Positions 1 through 7,976 of a DNA stretch of 64,000 bases are shown piece after piece. The DNA is from Streptomyces uncialis (GTDB lineage: Bacteria; Actinomycetota; Actinomycetes; Streptomycetales; Streptomycetaceae), in assembly GCF_001905345.1 (NCBI RefSeq), contig NZ_LFBV01000002.1, positions 682,001 to 746,000 of the forward strand. The letters are read 5' to 3'. Each line of letters opens with the position of its first letter. The first letter of the stretch is position 1. A program made the position numbers and the translations under genes. The notes beneath the pieces are model-generated. The model had not been told where the DNA came from, ran no database searches, and saw nothing but the letters and a program-made list of their open reading frames with translations.

Positions 1-1
1 G

Positions 2-271
2 GCGGCGCGCATCCTCGACGGTCTGGTGGCCGAGGCGCCGGAGCAGGTCGCCCCGCGGCTGCTGCTGGCCCGTGCGTACTACCACTCGGCCCGGCTCGGC
101 CGCGCCGAGGAGCAGCTGAAGGCCGTGCTGGAGCGGGACCCCGTCGAGAGCTACGCCCGGCTGATGCTCGGCCGCACCCTGGAGCGCCAGGGGCGGGACG
201 CCGAGGCCGCCGGACATCTGCGGATGGCCGCGGCCTTCGCCGGGGACTTCGGCCCGACGGACAACGGATGA
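2..271 (+). CDS. TPR-repeat protein, C-terminal part
   Basis: The gene begins before the window; the frame is open from base 2 and ends at a TGA at 269-271, leaving 89 residues. The visible part is built from paired amphipathic helices of tetratricopeptide type, for example ARAYYHSARLGRAEEQL followed by the ARLMLGRTLERQGRDAEAAGHL helix pair with its conserved Gly/Ala/Tyr spacing. TPR proteins are protein-protein interaction scaffolds; nothing here shows the partner. The last seven residues (FGPTDNG region) are a short tail without structure. Partial at the 5' end because of the window edge, not because it is broken. Confidence 0.8.
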   Translation, partial: AARILDGLVAEAPEQVAPRLLLARAYYHSARLGRAEEQLKAVLERDPVESYARLMLGRTLERQGRDAEAAGHLRMAAAFAGDFGPTDNG

Positions 272-542
272 TCCGTCGACCGGATGATCCGACCGGCTCG
301 GCGGCTCCAGGGCTGTAGGGCCGTGGGCTCACGGTCGGCGCCGGTCCGTGCCCGGGTGGGTGCGGACCGGCGCCGCCGCGCGGCAGGCGTGCCTCTGCCT
401 GACCCCAGGTGATCACCCAGCGTGGCCACGGATACGACGCGCCCCGGGTAGCGCGGCCCGGTCCCGCGCTGTACGAGTGGTGGGTACCGTCCCGGCACCC
501 GGTACGGGGGTACCGGGCCGCTCCGGGAGAAAGGCGGCACCC

Positions 543-1784
543 TTGCGTGCGACGCATCGGTCACCCGACGTCCTGGTCGTGGGCGCGGGGCTCGCCGGGC
601 TCGTCTGCGCCCATGACCTGCTCCGGTCCGGTCTCGACGTGTGGGTGGTCGAGGGGTCGGACGGGGTCGGGGGCCGGATGCGTTCCGACCGTCACGAGGG
701 CTTCGTCATCGACCGGGGCTTCCAGGTCCTGAACACCTCGTACCCCCAGGTGCGCGCCCGGCTGCCCCTGCGTGACCTGCGCCTTCGGCCCTTCACCCCC
801 GGTGTGCTGGTGCACACGGAACGCGGTCGGCTGCGCTTCGGCGACCCGACCAGGGAACCCCGCCGACTGGCCGGGATGCTGCCGGGGCGGCTCGCACCGG
901 TCCGTGACGTGCTGGCCCTCGGGCTGATGTCGGCCCGTGACATGCTCGGGCCCGTCCGGGCGCTGAAGCGCGCCGAGGACCGTACGACCAGGACCGCGCT
1001 CGCGGCGGCGGGCTTCTCGGAGCGATTCGTCGAGGAGTTCTTCCGCCCCTTCCTCTCGGGTGTCTTCCTGGAGGACGAGCTGGAGACGTCCAGCCGGTTC
1101 TTCCATCTCGTCTGGCGCAGCATGCTGCGCGGCACCCTCTGTCTGCCCGCGCGTGGGATCGGCGCGGTGCCCGCCCGGCTCGACGACGCGCTGCCGACCG
1201 GCACCGTCCTGCTGGAGACACCCGTGGAGCGGCTCACCGACAGCGGTGTCCTGCTCGTCTCAGGCCGTGAGATCGCCGCCCGTGCCGTGGTCGTCGCGAC
1301 GGGCCCGGCGGCGGCCGGCACGCTGCTGCCCGGTCTCGGGGTGCCGCCGTACCGCGTCGTCACCACGTACTTCCATGTGTGCGGTTCCTCGCCGCTCACC
1401 GAGCCGACCCTGCTGACGGACTCCCGGCGGCGGTTCCTCAACACCTGTGTGCTCAGCGAGGTCGTTCCCGGGTACGCGCCCGAGGGCCACTGCCTGGTCG
1501 AGACGTCGGCGCTCGGCCCCGACATCCCCGGCCGGGAGGCGCTGGTACGCAAGGCTCTCGCGGAGGTGTACGCGACGGACACCGGCGGCTGGGACCTGCT
1601 GACCGTGCGGACCGTTCCGCAGGCGCTGCCCGCCATGCCTCCTCCGCAGCCCCTCAGCCGTACGACCCGGCTGGGCGCGGGCCGCTATGTGTGCGGCGAC
1701 CACCGGGCCACGGGCTCGGTCCAGGGCGCGATGGCCTCCGGGGCGCGAGCGGCCCGGGAGCTGCTGTCCGACCTCGGACGGTAG
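543..1784 (+). CDS. FAD-dependent amine oxidase/desaturase-like oxidoreductase
   Basis: A 413-residue flavoprotein of the NAD(P)/FAD amine-oxidase and protoporphyrinogen-oxidase-like superfamily. The N-terminal Rossmann fold reads VLVVGAGLAGL with GxGxxG at about residues 14-19, an acidic residue at the end of the second strand (WVVEGS) and the GGRMRS motif of this superfamily. The C-terminal FAD motif is YVCGDHRATGSVQGAMASG, where the bound flavin is normally contacted. I chose the TTG at 543 because a purine-rich ribosome site (GGGAGAAAGG, 525-534) sits 8 bases before it; the open frame continues further upstream without coding character. The substrate cannot be read from the sequence. It stands alone, about 100 bases before an Rv2466c-like gene on the same strand. 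Confidence 0.85.
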   Translation: MRATHRSPDVLVVGAGLAGLVCAHDLLRSGLDVWVVEGSDGVGGRMRSDRHEGFVIDRGFQVLNTSYPQVRARLPLRDLRLRPFTPGVLVHTERGRLRFGDPTREPRRLAGMLPGRLAPVRDVLALGLMSARDMLGPVRALKRAEDRTTRTALAAAGFSERFVEEFFRPFLSGVFLEDELETSSRFFHLVWRSMLRGTLCLPARGIGAVPARLDDALPTGTVLLETPVERLTDSGVLLVSGREIAARAVVVATGPAAAGTLLPGLGVPPYRVVTTYFHVCGSSPLTEPTLLTDSRRRFLNTCVLSEVVPGYAPEGHCLVETSALGPDIPGREALVRKALAEVYATDTGGWDLLTVRTVPQALPAMPPPQPLSRTTRLGAGRYVCGDHRATGSVQGAMASGARAARELLSDLGR

Positions 1785-1882
1785 CGGTGCCGTACCGACC
1801 CGCCTGACGCACTTCGGTGTGGGGGGCCCGGCATCGATACGGCTGCGGGTACGCGTCCCGGACCCCGGCGTACCGTGGGTCC

Positions 1883-2548
1883 GTGGACACGACCGTACGA
1901 GGAGCCGAGCGGACGACCGGGCCGCAGCGGACCGCCGACTTCTGGTTCGACCCCGTCTGCCCCTACACCTGGATCGCCTCGCGGTGGCTGGTGGAGGTGA
2001 CCCGGGTACGGCCGGTGACCGTGCGCTGGCGGGTGATGAGTCTGTCGGTGCTCAACGAGCACCGGGACGACGACCCCGAGGGCGAGTGGGGGGAGTACAT
2101 GTGGGCGCCGGTGCGGGTGTGCGCCGCGGTGGAGCGGCGGCTGGGTCCGCGGGCGCTCGGTGAGCTCTTCACCACGATGGGCACCCGCTTCCACCTCCGG
2201 GGCGACTGGGGGGATCTCGTGGGGGCGCTCGACGACGCCGGGTTGCCGAGGGAGTTCGCCGACGCCGCCGGTTCCACGGCGTACGACGGGGTGATCCGCG
2301 CGTCGCACGCGCGGGCCGTCGCCCTGTCGGGCCCTGATGTCGGCACCCCGGTGCTCTCGGTCACCGGGGCGGACGGGGAGAGGGTCGGCTTCTTCGGCCC
2401 GGTCGTCTCCCCCGCGCCCACCGGGGAGGCGGCGGGACGGCTGTGGGACGGCTTCCTGCTGCTGGCGGACACCCCCGGGTTCCATGAACTCACCCGCGCC
2501 GCCACCGCGGAACCCGACGTCGGCCGGGCGGACCCGACCGCGCGCTGA
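1883..2548 (+). CDS. DsbA-fold protein, Rv2466c (mycothiol-dependent nitroreductase) family
   Basis: A 221-residue thioredoxin/DsbA-fold protein. The N-terminal strand and active-site loop are FWFDPVCPYTW, with Cys26 as the only cysteine of the motif: the second cysteine of the CPWC seen in mycobacterial Rv2466c is replaced by Thr (C-P-Y-T). The family uses mycothiol as reductant, fitting an actinomycete. The all-helical insertion (residues about 70-130) and the later cis-proline region (GTPVLSV) match the family. The GTG at 1883 is chosen because it gives a short leader before the first strand; an upstream in-frame start would add low-complexity sequence. Whether a single-cysteine version has nitroreductase activity is unknown. 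Confidence 0.75.
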   Translation: MDTTVRGAERTTGPQRTADFWFDPVCPYTWIASRWLVEVTRVRPVTVRWRVMSLSVLNEHRDDDPEGEWGEYMWAPVRVCAAVERRLGPRALGELFTTMGTRFHLRGDWGDLVGALDDAGLPREFADAAGSTAYDGVIRASHARAVALSGPDVGTPVLSVTGADGERVGFFGPVVSPAPTGEAAGRLWDGFLLLADTPGFHELTRAATAEPDVGRADPTAR

Positions 2549-2909
2549 GCGAGGCATGACGACCGACCGGGGCTGGGGCACCCGGTAGGGCACCCCGTCC
2601 GGGCCCGACGCATCGTCCGGGCCCGACATCCCGTCCGACGGTGACCCCCGTCCGGCGGTGACGCACCGGCGCATTCCGGAGACCGGAGCGCCCGCCCATG
2701 CCGGGTACGCCAGCCAATCGTTTTACATGAGCCATTGGTCCTCTGTTCGATATGCAGGGACTCGTCCGGCATGCTCGACTGTTCCCCGCACATCCCCCGC
2801 TCCCCTTTCCACCGGCTTCGTGCTGCTGCGCTGCGGCGGCCGGTTGGTTCTGTCCGCATGCCCAGCCGCGCCCCTGAGCGGGCGCGTCCGAACAGAGACG
2901 GGATGACCG
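2549..2909. other. intergenic stretch, possible promoter
   Basis: No gene seen in these 361 bases. The first part is GC-rich with short direct repeats (GTCCGGGCCCGAC twice near 2595-2630, GTCCGXCGGTGAC twice near 2634-2662). A less GC-rich patch at about 2710-2760 is the likeliest promoter region for the downstream remnant gene, but no convincing -35/-10 pair can be named. Confidence 0.4.
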
Positions 2910-3294
2910 ATGACGACCACCGACCAAAGCGTGCTGAAGATCTACAGCGACCGGGCATACGAACACACGACGATGGTGCGCCACCAGGGCACCGCCCTGG
3001 CCTTCGCCATGGACGACAAGCGCCGCCTCGTCTACACCGTGCTGGACCTCTCCGCGTACGACGCCGAGCGCGGCGAGCTGGACGCCGCGTACTGGTCCGA
3101 GAACCCGGTGGAATTACCGTTCCCGAACGAGATCGTGAAGGTCGGCTACGCCCTGGTGGGCGCGACCGCCATGCCCGTCGTCAAGAAGGGCGGGCGGACC
3201 GAGGCGCGGCCCCAGGACGAGCTGGAGCCGGAGGAGACCGACCGCTTCCTTCTCCACCACCGCGCGGCTGACCGTCAGTCCCGGACGACCGTAA
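2910..3294 (+). pseudogene. frameshifted N-terminal fragment of a large Streptomyces protein
   Basis: The first 110 or so residues (MTTTDQSVLKIYSDRAYEHT onward, with VYTVLDLSAYD and YWSENPVELPFPNEI) look like the conserved start of a long Streptomyces protein of unknown function that I recall as several hundred residues. After ETDRFL the in-frame sequence becomes arginine/glycine-rich nonsense running to 3473. A one-base shift near 3250 restores a plausible STTARLTV continuation, which then meets a TAA at 3292-3294. The gene therefore looks frameshifted and truncated. The remembered family sequence is the only evidence for the lost part. It contains a TTA leucine codon near 3114, rare in Streptomyces and dependent on the bldA tRNA. 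Confidence 0.55.
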
Positions 3295-3304
3295 CGAGTG
3301 ACGC

Positions 3305-3356
3305 CACCGGGTGCGCTGGGTGCGGCCCTGGCGGGCCGGGCGCCGCACACCCGGTG
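3305..3356. terminator. hairpin between convergent genes
   Basis: Perfect 9-base inverted repeat CACCGGGTG (3305-3313) and CACCCGGTG (3348-3356) around a GC-rich loop of 34 bases. It lies between the plus-strand remnant and the convergent minus-strand DUF6630 gene (stop at 3377), where a bidirectional terminator would be expected. No U-tract, as usual in Streptomyces. Confidence 0.4.
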
Positions 3357-3376
3357 CGGTGCGGTTCCGGCTCGTC

Positions 3377-3895
3377 TCACCGGGCGCCGAGGACCTTCGC
3401 GGTGAAGCCCGCGCGGGTCGCGAGCGACACCAGCTCCTTGGCCCGCGCCCCGCGCAGGCACACCACCGGATAGCAGTCCGAGTCGATGTCGAGGACGACG
3501 AGGGCGGCACCGATCTCGCGGTAGTGCCGACCGCAGGCACGCAGGAACCGGGCCGTCGGCAGAAGCATCTCATCGGCATCGAACAGCACCCAGGGATCGA
3601 TGGACGGACGGGAGGCGAGCCCTCGCAGCCCGCTCCGGATCTCCTCCGGCGCCTCCTTCCAGTCGAACTCCGCGAGCAGCCGGTGCTCTTCGAGCGCGTC
3701 GACGAGCGCTATCCAGGGCAGGGCCGGGAAGGGTGCGTCGATGCCCCGGTCCGCCAACCGCGCCGCGTGCAGGCGGACATACCCCTCGGGGTCGTCGTGC
3801 GCGTGCAGCACCTGCTCGGCGACGGCCGCAAGGGCGGGCGCCAGGAGCGCCGCGACGGCTGCCAGGGAAGTACGCTCGGCGTCGGTTTCGGGCAT
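3377..3895 (-). CDS. DUF6630 family protein
   Basis: A 172-residue soluble protein resembling the DUF6630 family. Features seen: a helical N-terminal half, the segment DWKEAPEEIRSGLRGL, then LFDADEMLLPTARFLRACG and a C-terminal alpha/beta part with LVVLDIDSDCYPVVCL, in which the acidic DIDSD strand is the most conserved-looking element. No transmembrane segment or signal peptide. The ATG at 3895 has a good ribosome site (AAGGAG) 9 bases upstream. No operon partner; function unknown for the family. Confidence 0.7.
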   Translation of the reverse strand: MPETDAERTSLAAVAALLAPALAAVAEQVLHAHDDPEGYVRLHAARLADRGIDAPFPALPWIALVDALEEHRLLAEFDWKEAPEEIRSGLRGLASRPSIDPWVLFDADEMLLPTARFLRACGRHYREIGAALVVLDIDSDCYPVVCLRGARAKELVSLATRAGFTAKVLGAR

Positions 3896-4219
3896 GCTGC
3901 GGCACTCCTTCGACAGCCGTACGGCTGCGGATCGGCACGGAGGACGGGCGCGCTGTTCGACACCCACGAACACCATGACACGGGGGTCTGACACCGGCCG
4001 TCGGGCCGCCCATCGTCCGCGTCGCCCCGGACTCGGCTTCCAGAGCGCCCACTTCAGCGTCGCCGCCCTCGGTGCGCACACGCGGCGCGAACGCGGGCTC
4101 ACCGTCCCGGCGGACAGCGGGGGCCGGACCCGTACAGGTCCGGCCCCCGCCATGTGCACCCCGCCATGTGCACCCCGTCAGGCCCTCACCGGCGAGGACC
4201 TGGCCGAAGTGCGCAACAG
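3896..4219. other. intergenic stretch with terminator and short direct repeat
   Basis: No gene in these 324 bases. It holds the aminopeptidase terminator at 4117-4150 and a 13-base direct repeat (CATGTGCACCCCG) at about 4151-4176. The rest must include the promoter of the DUF6630 gene, but no clear hexamers are visible. Confidence 0.5.
4117..4150 (-). terminator. strong hairpin terminator of the aminopeptidase gene
   Basis: Perfect inverted repeat with 14-base arms, GCGGGGGCCGGACC (4117-4130) and its complement (4137-4150), around the 6-base loop CGTACA. It is 70 bases past the stop of the minus-strand aminopeptidase gene, the typical place for a Streptomyces intrinsic-type terminator. Confidence 0.75.
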
Positions 4220-5632
4220 TCAGCCCGCGAAGCGGGCCATCCACGCCTCGACATCGGCCGACGAACGCGGCAGGCCCGCCGACAGGTTCTCGTGGCCGTC
4301 CTCGGTGACGACCAGGTCGTCCTCGATCCGGACGCCGATGCCGCGCCACTCCTGCGGCACGGTGAGATCGTCCGGCTGGAAGTACAGGCCGGGCTCGACG
4401 GTGAGCACCATGCCCGGCTCCAGGACACCGTCCACGTACTCCTCGTTGCGGGCCTGCGCGCAGTCGTGGACGTCCAGACCGAGCATATGACCGGTGCCGG
4501 CCATGGTGAAGCGGCGCTGGAGGCCCAGTTCGTACGCGCGCTCCGCCGGGCCCTCGATGAAGCCCCACTCGACCAGCCTGGCCGCGAGACTGCGCTGGGA
4601 CGCCTCGTGGAAGTCGCGGTACGGGGCGCCCGGCTTGACGGCGGCCATGCCGGCCTCCTGGGCCTCGTACACCGCGTCGTAGACCTCGCGCTGGAGAGGA
4701 GTGAAGGTCCCGCTGATGGGGAGGGTGCGGGTGACGTCGGCGGTGTAGAGGGTGTGCGTCTCCACGCCCGCGTCCAGCAGGAGCAGGTCCCCTTGGCGCA
4801 CCGGACCGTCGTTGTCCGTCCAGTGCATGATCGTGGCGTGGTCGCCCGCGGCGCAGATCGAGCCGTAGCCGACGGAGTTGCCCTCCAGACGGGCGCGGCG
4901 GAAGAAGGTGCCCTCGATCCAGCGCTCGGACGACGCGACCGCCCGGGAGAGCTCACCGATCACATCGGTGAATCCGCGCACGGTGGAGTCCACGGCCTTG
5001 CGGAGCTCGCCTATCTCCCAGTCGTCCTTGACGAGTCGGAGATCGCTGAGCACCCCTTCCAGCTCTTCGTCGCGGTCCTCGTCGGAGGTGACGGCGGCTT
5101 CCAGGGCCGGGGCGAGGCCACGGACGATCCGGGTCGGCGCCCCGGAGGCGGCGGCCAGGTCGGCGGCCGCCGTACGGACATCACGGCAGGGCAGACCGAG
5201 GACGGTCCGCGACTCGGCGAGGGAGCGGCGGCGGCCCATCCACAGCTCCGCCGCGGGGCCGGTCCAGAACTCGTCGTCCTCCCGGCTGTCCCGGGGCAGC
5301 TGGTAGCAGTAGGCGTCATGGCCGCCGTCCGCACGGGGTTCGAGGACGAGGGCGCCGTCCCGGGCCTGGTCCCCGGTCATGTGCACATAGCCCGAGTACG
5401 GGCGGAACGGGTAGGTGTCGTCGTTGGAGCGGACCTTGAGACTCCCCGAGGGAATCACGAGGCGTTCGCCCGGGAAGCGCGCGGAGAGCGCGGCGCGGCG
5501 GCGGGCCGCGTGGGGCGCCTGTTCGCCGGGCCGCAGATCGTGCCGCTCGGTGTCCGCCCATCCCGTCCGCATCAGTGCGGACAGTTCCTCGGAGATCTCC
5601 GAGTAGAGACCGTTCTTGCGGCCCTTCGCCAT
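4220..5632 (-). CDS. pepP: Xaa-Pro aminopeptidase (aminopeptidase P)
   Basis: A 470-residue M24 metallopeptidase that removes an N-terminal residue before proline. The N-terminal creatinase-like domain contains SNDDTYPFRPYSGYVHMTG. The C-terminal pita-bread domain carries all five metal-ligand motifs: two Asp in LLLDAGVETHTLYTADVTRT (about residues 285-300), His in GTGHMLGLDVHD (about 380), Glu in TVEPGLYF (about 412) and Glu in IEDDLVVTEDG (about 436). The length is normal for Streptomyces cytosolic aminopeptidase P; there is no signal peptide. It is transcribed divergently from the regulator gene at 5853 and ends at a strong terminator (4117-4150). Confidence 0.92.
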   Translation of the reverse strand: MAKGRKNGLYSEISEELSALMRTGWADTERHDLRPGEQAPHAARRRAALSARFPGERLVIPSGSLKVRSNDDTYPFRPYSGYVHMTGDQARDGALVLEPRADGGHDAYCYQLPRDSREDDEFWTGPAAELWMGRRRSLAESRTVLGLPCRDVRTAAADLAAASGAPTRIVRGLAPALEAAVTSDEDRDEELEGVLSDLRLVKDDWEIGELRKAVDSTVRGFTDVIGELSRAVASSERWIEGTFFRRARLEGNSVGYGSICAAGDHATIMHWTDNDGPVRQGDLLLLDAGVETHTLYTADVTRTLPISGTFTPLQREVYDAVYEAQEAGMAAVKPGAPYRDFHEASQRSLAARLVEWGFIEGPAERAYELGLQRRFTMAGTGHMLGLDVHDCAQARNEEYVDGVLEPGMVLTVEPGLYFQPDDLTVPQEWRGIGVRIEDDLVVTEDGHENLSAGLPRSSADVEAWMARFAG

Positions 5633-5852
5633 GTCGTACGCCTTCCCCTGAGTGGTCCGTCACCGGCGAGGGACAAGGGGAGCCGCCCGCACCGGCTGCC
5701 TCCCCGTCGCGGCCGCGGCTCGCGCGCCCTCGCTGCCGCCGGTCGTCGGCGGCCCTCGGACGGTATCCCGCGCCGCGCCCGCCCGGTGCCGAACCCCGCC
5801 ACTGGCACAGATCGGCCACGGGGTGGGCCGGGGGCTGTCGATAATGGGGCCC

Positions 5853-6836
5853 ATGACGAACGCGAAACTCGGCGAGGCCCTTCGGCTGCTGGGGCTGGAC
5901 CGCACGGCGGCCCGGGTCTATCTGACGCTCCTCGAACTGGCCCCCGCCCCGCTGGACGCGGTCGCGGCGGCGGCCGGGGTGGGCGGTGCGGAGCTCGCCA
6001 CGGCGTACGGCACGCTGGTCGACGCGGGGCTCGCCAGTGCCGCCGGGAAGGGCGGGGACGTGGTCGCCCCGGTGCCGCCCACCGCCGGTCTGGAGATCCT
6101 CGCCCGGCACCGGGCGGCCGAGGTCGAGGAGTCGCGTATCGCCGTCGGGGGCGCGTTCGACTCGTTCCGGCGGCAGCGGCTCGCCGCGTACAACGAGGAT
6201 CTCGTCGAGGTCGTCACCGGTGACGCCATCGGCCCCAGGATCCGGCAGGCCTGGGCGAGCGCCCGCGAGCAGATCCGGCAGTTCGAGTCGCCGCCGTACT
6301 TCCCGCTGTCCGGTTCCACGGACGACGCGCTGGCCACGCTCGCCCGCGGGGTGACACAGCGTGTCGTGTACTCACGGGAGTCGCTGGAGCATCCGGGTCA
6401 TCTGAGGGAGGTGATCGAACCGTGTGTGCGGGCCGGCGAGCAGGCCCGGGTGCTGTCGTCGGTGCCGGTCAAACTGGTGATCATCGACGACGCGTACGCA
6501 CTCGTCTCGTTGTCGATCAAGGAAGCCGACGTGCACAACACCATGCTGGTCGTGCAGCCGTGCGGCCTGCTCTCGGCGCTCATGGCACTGTTCGAGCAGT
6601 CCTGGCACAACGCCCTGCCCTTCCAGGGCCGCACCACCCGTCCGGGCGGCCTGCCACCCGCGGACCGACGGCTGCTGTGGCTTCTCGCGGGCGGCGCGGG
6701 CGACGACGTCATCGCCCGCGAGATGGGGATCAGCCGCCGCACGCTGTACCGGCGCCTCCAGGTGCTGATGGCCCAGCTGGGCGCCGCGAACCGCTTCCAG
6801 ATGGCCTTGCAGGCGCAGCGCAGCGGGTGGTTGTGA
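5853..6836 (+). CDS. transcriptional regulator with TrmB-like and LuxR-type HTH domains
   Basis: A 327-residue regulator. The N-terminus (LGLDRTAARVYLTLLELAP, then AAAAGVGGAELATAYGTL) is a winged-helix domain of TrmB type. The middle resembles the ligand or dimerisation part of TrmB/LuxR hybrids common in Streptomyces. The C-terminus holds a helix-turn-helix (LLAGGAGDDVIAREMGISRR, then TLYRRLQVLMAQLGAANRFQ) of LuxR type. The ATG at 5853 is preferred; another in-frame ATG lies 9 bases upstream at 5844 and cannot be excluded. It is divergent from the aminopeptidase gene with a 220-base gap and convergent with the TetR gene. Target unknown. Confidence 0.85.
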   Translation: MTNAKLGEALRLLGLDRTAARVYLTLLELAPAPLDAVAAAAGVGGAELATAYGTLVDAGLASAAGKGGDVVAPVPPTAGLEILARHRAAEVEESRIAVGGAFDSFRRQRLAAYNEDLVEVVTGDAIGPRIRQAWASAREQIRQFESPPYFPLSGSTDDALATLARGVTQRVVYSRESLEHPGHLREVIEPCVRAGEQARVLSSVPVKLVIIDDAYALVSLSIKEADVHNTMLVVQPCGLLSALMALFEQSWHNALPFQGRTTRPGGLPPADRRLLWLLAGGAGDDVIAREMGISRRTLYRRLQVLMAQLGAANRFQMALQAQRSGWL

Positions 6837-6989
6837 CCGGCGTGTCCGTGGCCCGGACGCGTCCCGCACCGGGCTGTGTCCGTCGGCTGGCCCGTTCGCC
6901 CAGGTGTGTTCCTCGCCCGTCCGGGGGCGGTACAGCCACTGCGGCGGCCGGGCGGCCTGACGATCCGCTCTGCCGGGCGCCCGCGCCGG

Positions 6990-7571
6990 TCAGCCCTGGC
7001 CGAGCCCGGCGAGTTCGGCGCCGATGGCGCCGCGCAGCAGTTCCCGCGCGTGCGGGATCGTGATGCCACCGCTGAGCCATCGCATGCTGAGCCCTTCCAG
7101 CAGGGCGGTGAGCCGTTCGGCGGCGGCGGCGAGCGACGAGGCCGACGCCGTGGGCCGGGCGTCACCCAGCAGCGCGGCGACCTCCCGCACCCAGACCAGG
7201 GTGGCCCTGGCGAGATCGTCGCGCAGCACCTCGTCGAAGACGGCGCTCGCCCGCAGCTCGCCCCAGGCCGAGCTGTTCTCCCGTACCTCCGCGGTGTCCT
7301 GGAGTTCGCGCAGGAGAGCGTTCTCCAGCTCCTGGCGGGGGGTGAGCGGCGGATCGTCCGGATCGCGGTCGGTGGTGTAGCGCGCGGCGCGGTCGCTGAT
7401 GAATTCGAGGGTCTGGCGCAGGACCCCCGTACGGTCCTTGAAGTGGTAGTAGATCAGGGCGGTGGAGACTCCGGCCTCGGCCGCGAGTTCGTCCACACGC
7501 AGCCCTCGGACCCCGCGCCGGGCGATCACCCGGGCGGCCGCTTCGAGGATCTGAGTGCTGCGAGCCGCCAT
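6990..7571 (-). CDS. TetR-family repressor, probable regulator of the agmatine deiminase
   Basis: A 193-residue TetR-type repressor. The N-terminal HTH reads ILEAAARVIARRGVRGLRVD, then ELAAEAGVSTALIYYHFKDR, the classic TetR recognition-helix pattern ending in YYHFKDR. The C-terminal helical ligand domain is of normal length. It is divergent from the agmatine deiminase gene, and a near-perfect 18-base palindrome (7804-7821) lies in the shared gap, which suggests that this protein binds there and is relieved by a small ligand, possibly a polyamine or related amine (inference). Confidence 0.9.
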   Translation of the reverse strand: MAARSTQILEAAARVIARRGVRGLRVDELAAEAGVSTALIYYHFKDRTGVLRQTLEFISDRAARYTTDRDPDDPPLTPRQELENALLRELQDTAEVRENSSAWGELRASAVFDEVLRDDLARATLVWVREVAALLGDARPTASASSLAAAAERLTALLEGLSMRWLSGGITIPHARELLRGAIGAELAGLGQG

Positions 7572-7618
7572 GATCCGCAGTTTACCGGGGCGTTCCGGGG
7601 CGGATGCGTGCGGCCTGT

Positions 7619-7735
7619 CGCCGGGTGTGCGGACCGATGGCGGGGCGGATGTGCACCATCCGCCGCCGGGTGTACGGACCGGTGACGGGGCGGATACGCA
7701 CCGTCCGCCGCCGGATGTACGGACACGGCGACGGG
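7619..7735. repeat. 45-base imperfect tandem repeat
   Basis: Two and a half copies of a 45-base unit (7619-7660, 7661-7705, 7706-7735) sharing CGCCGGGTGTXCGGACC and GGGGCGGATXXGCACC. It occupies the centre of the 405-base gap 7572-7976 between the divergent TetR and agmatine deiminase genes. No gene is visible in that gap; apart from this repeat it holds the operator at 7804-7821 and GC-rich leader sequence. Confidence 0.6.
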
Positions 7736-7802
7736 CGACCGGCCGGGCTCGGGAGGGGCTGAACCGGCGCCGGGCTCGCGCGGTCCGCCGCCCGGGCAGG
7801 GT

Positions 7803-7831
7803 TTGACTGAATTTTCAGTCAGTGTCACAGT
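7803..7831 (+). promoter_or_regulatory. TetR operator over a promoter -35 element
   Basis: TGACTGAA (7804-7811), two bases, TTCAGTCA (7814-7821): an inverted repeat with perfect 8-base arms, of the size and style bound by TetR-family dimers. A consensus-like -35 element TTGACT (7803-7808) overlaps the left arm, so binding would block transcription of the agmatine deiminase gene that starts at 7977. The -10 would fall near 7826-7831 but is weak. The leader would be about 140 bases. Confidence 0.7.
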
Positions 7832-7976
7832 GGCGACACGTGGCCGTACCACTCATCCGTGGTCCGGCCGTTCACCGGGTCGAGCGCGCACCCTTGTCCC
7901 AGGGCCGATGCCGCGCCTCCCGCGCTCGCCAGGGCCGGAACGCGCGCGTTCCGGCCGGTCCCACGATCGGAGTCCC

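Noticed and set aside
4154..6223. Plus-strand 689-codon open frame
   Set aside because: It is antisense to the aminopeptidase gene and runs out of frame into the LuxR-type regulator gene; no motifs, biased composition.
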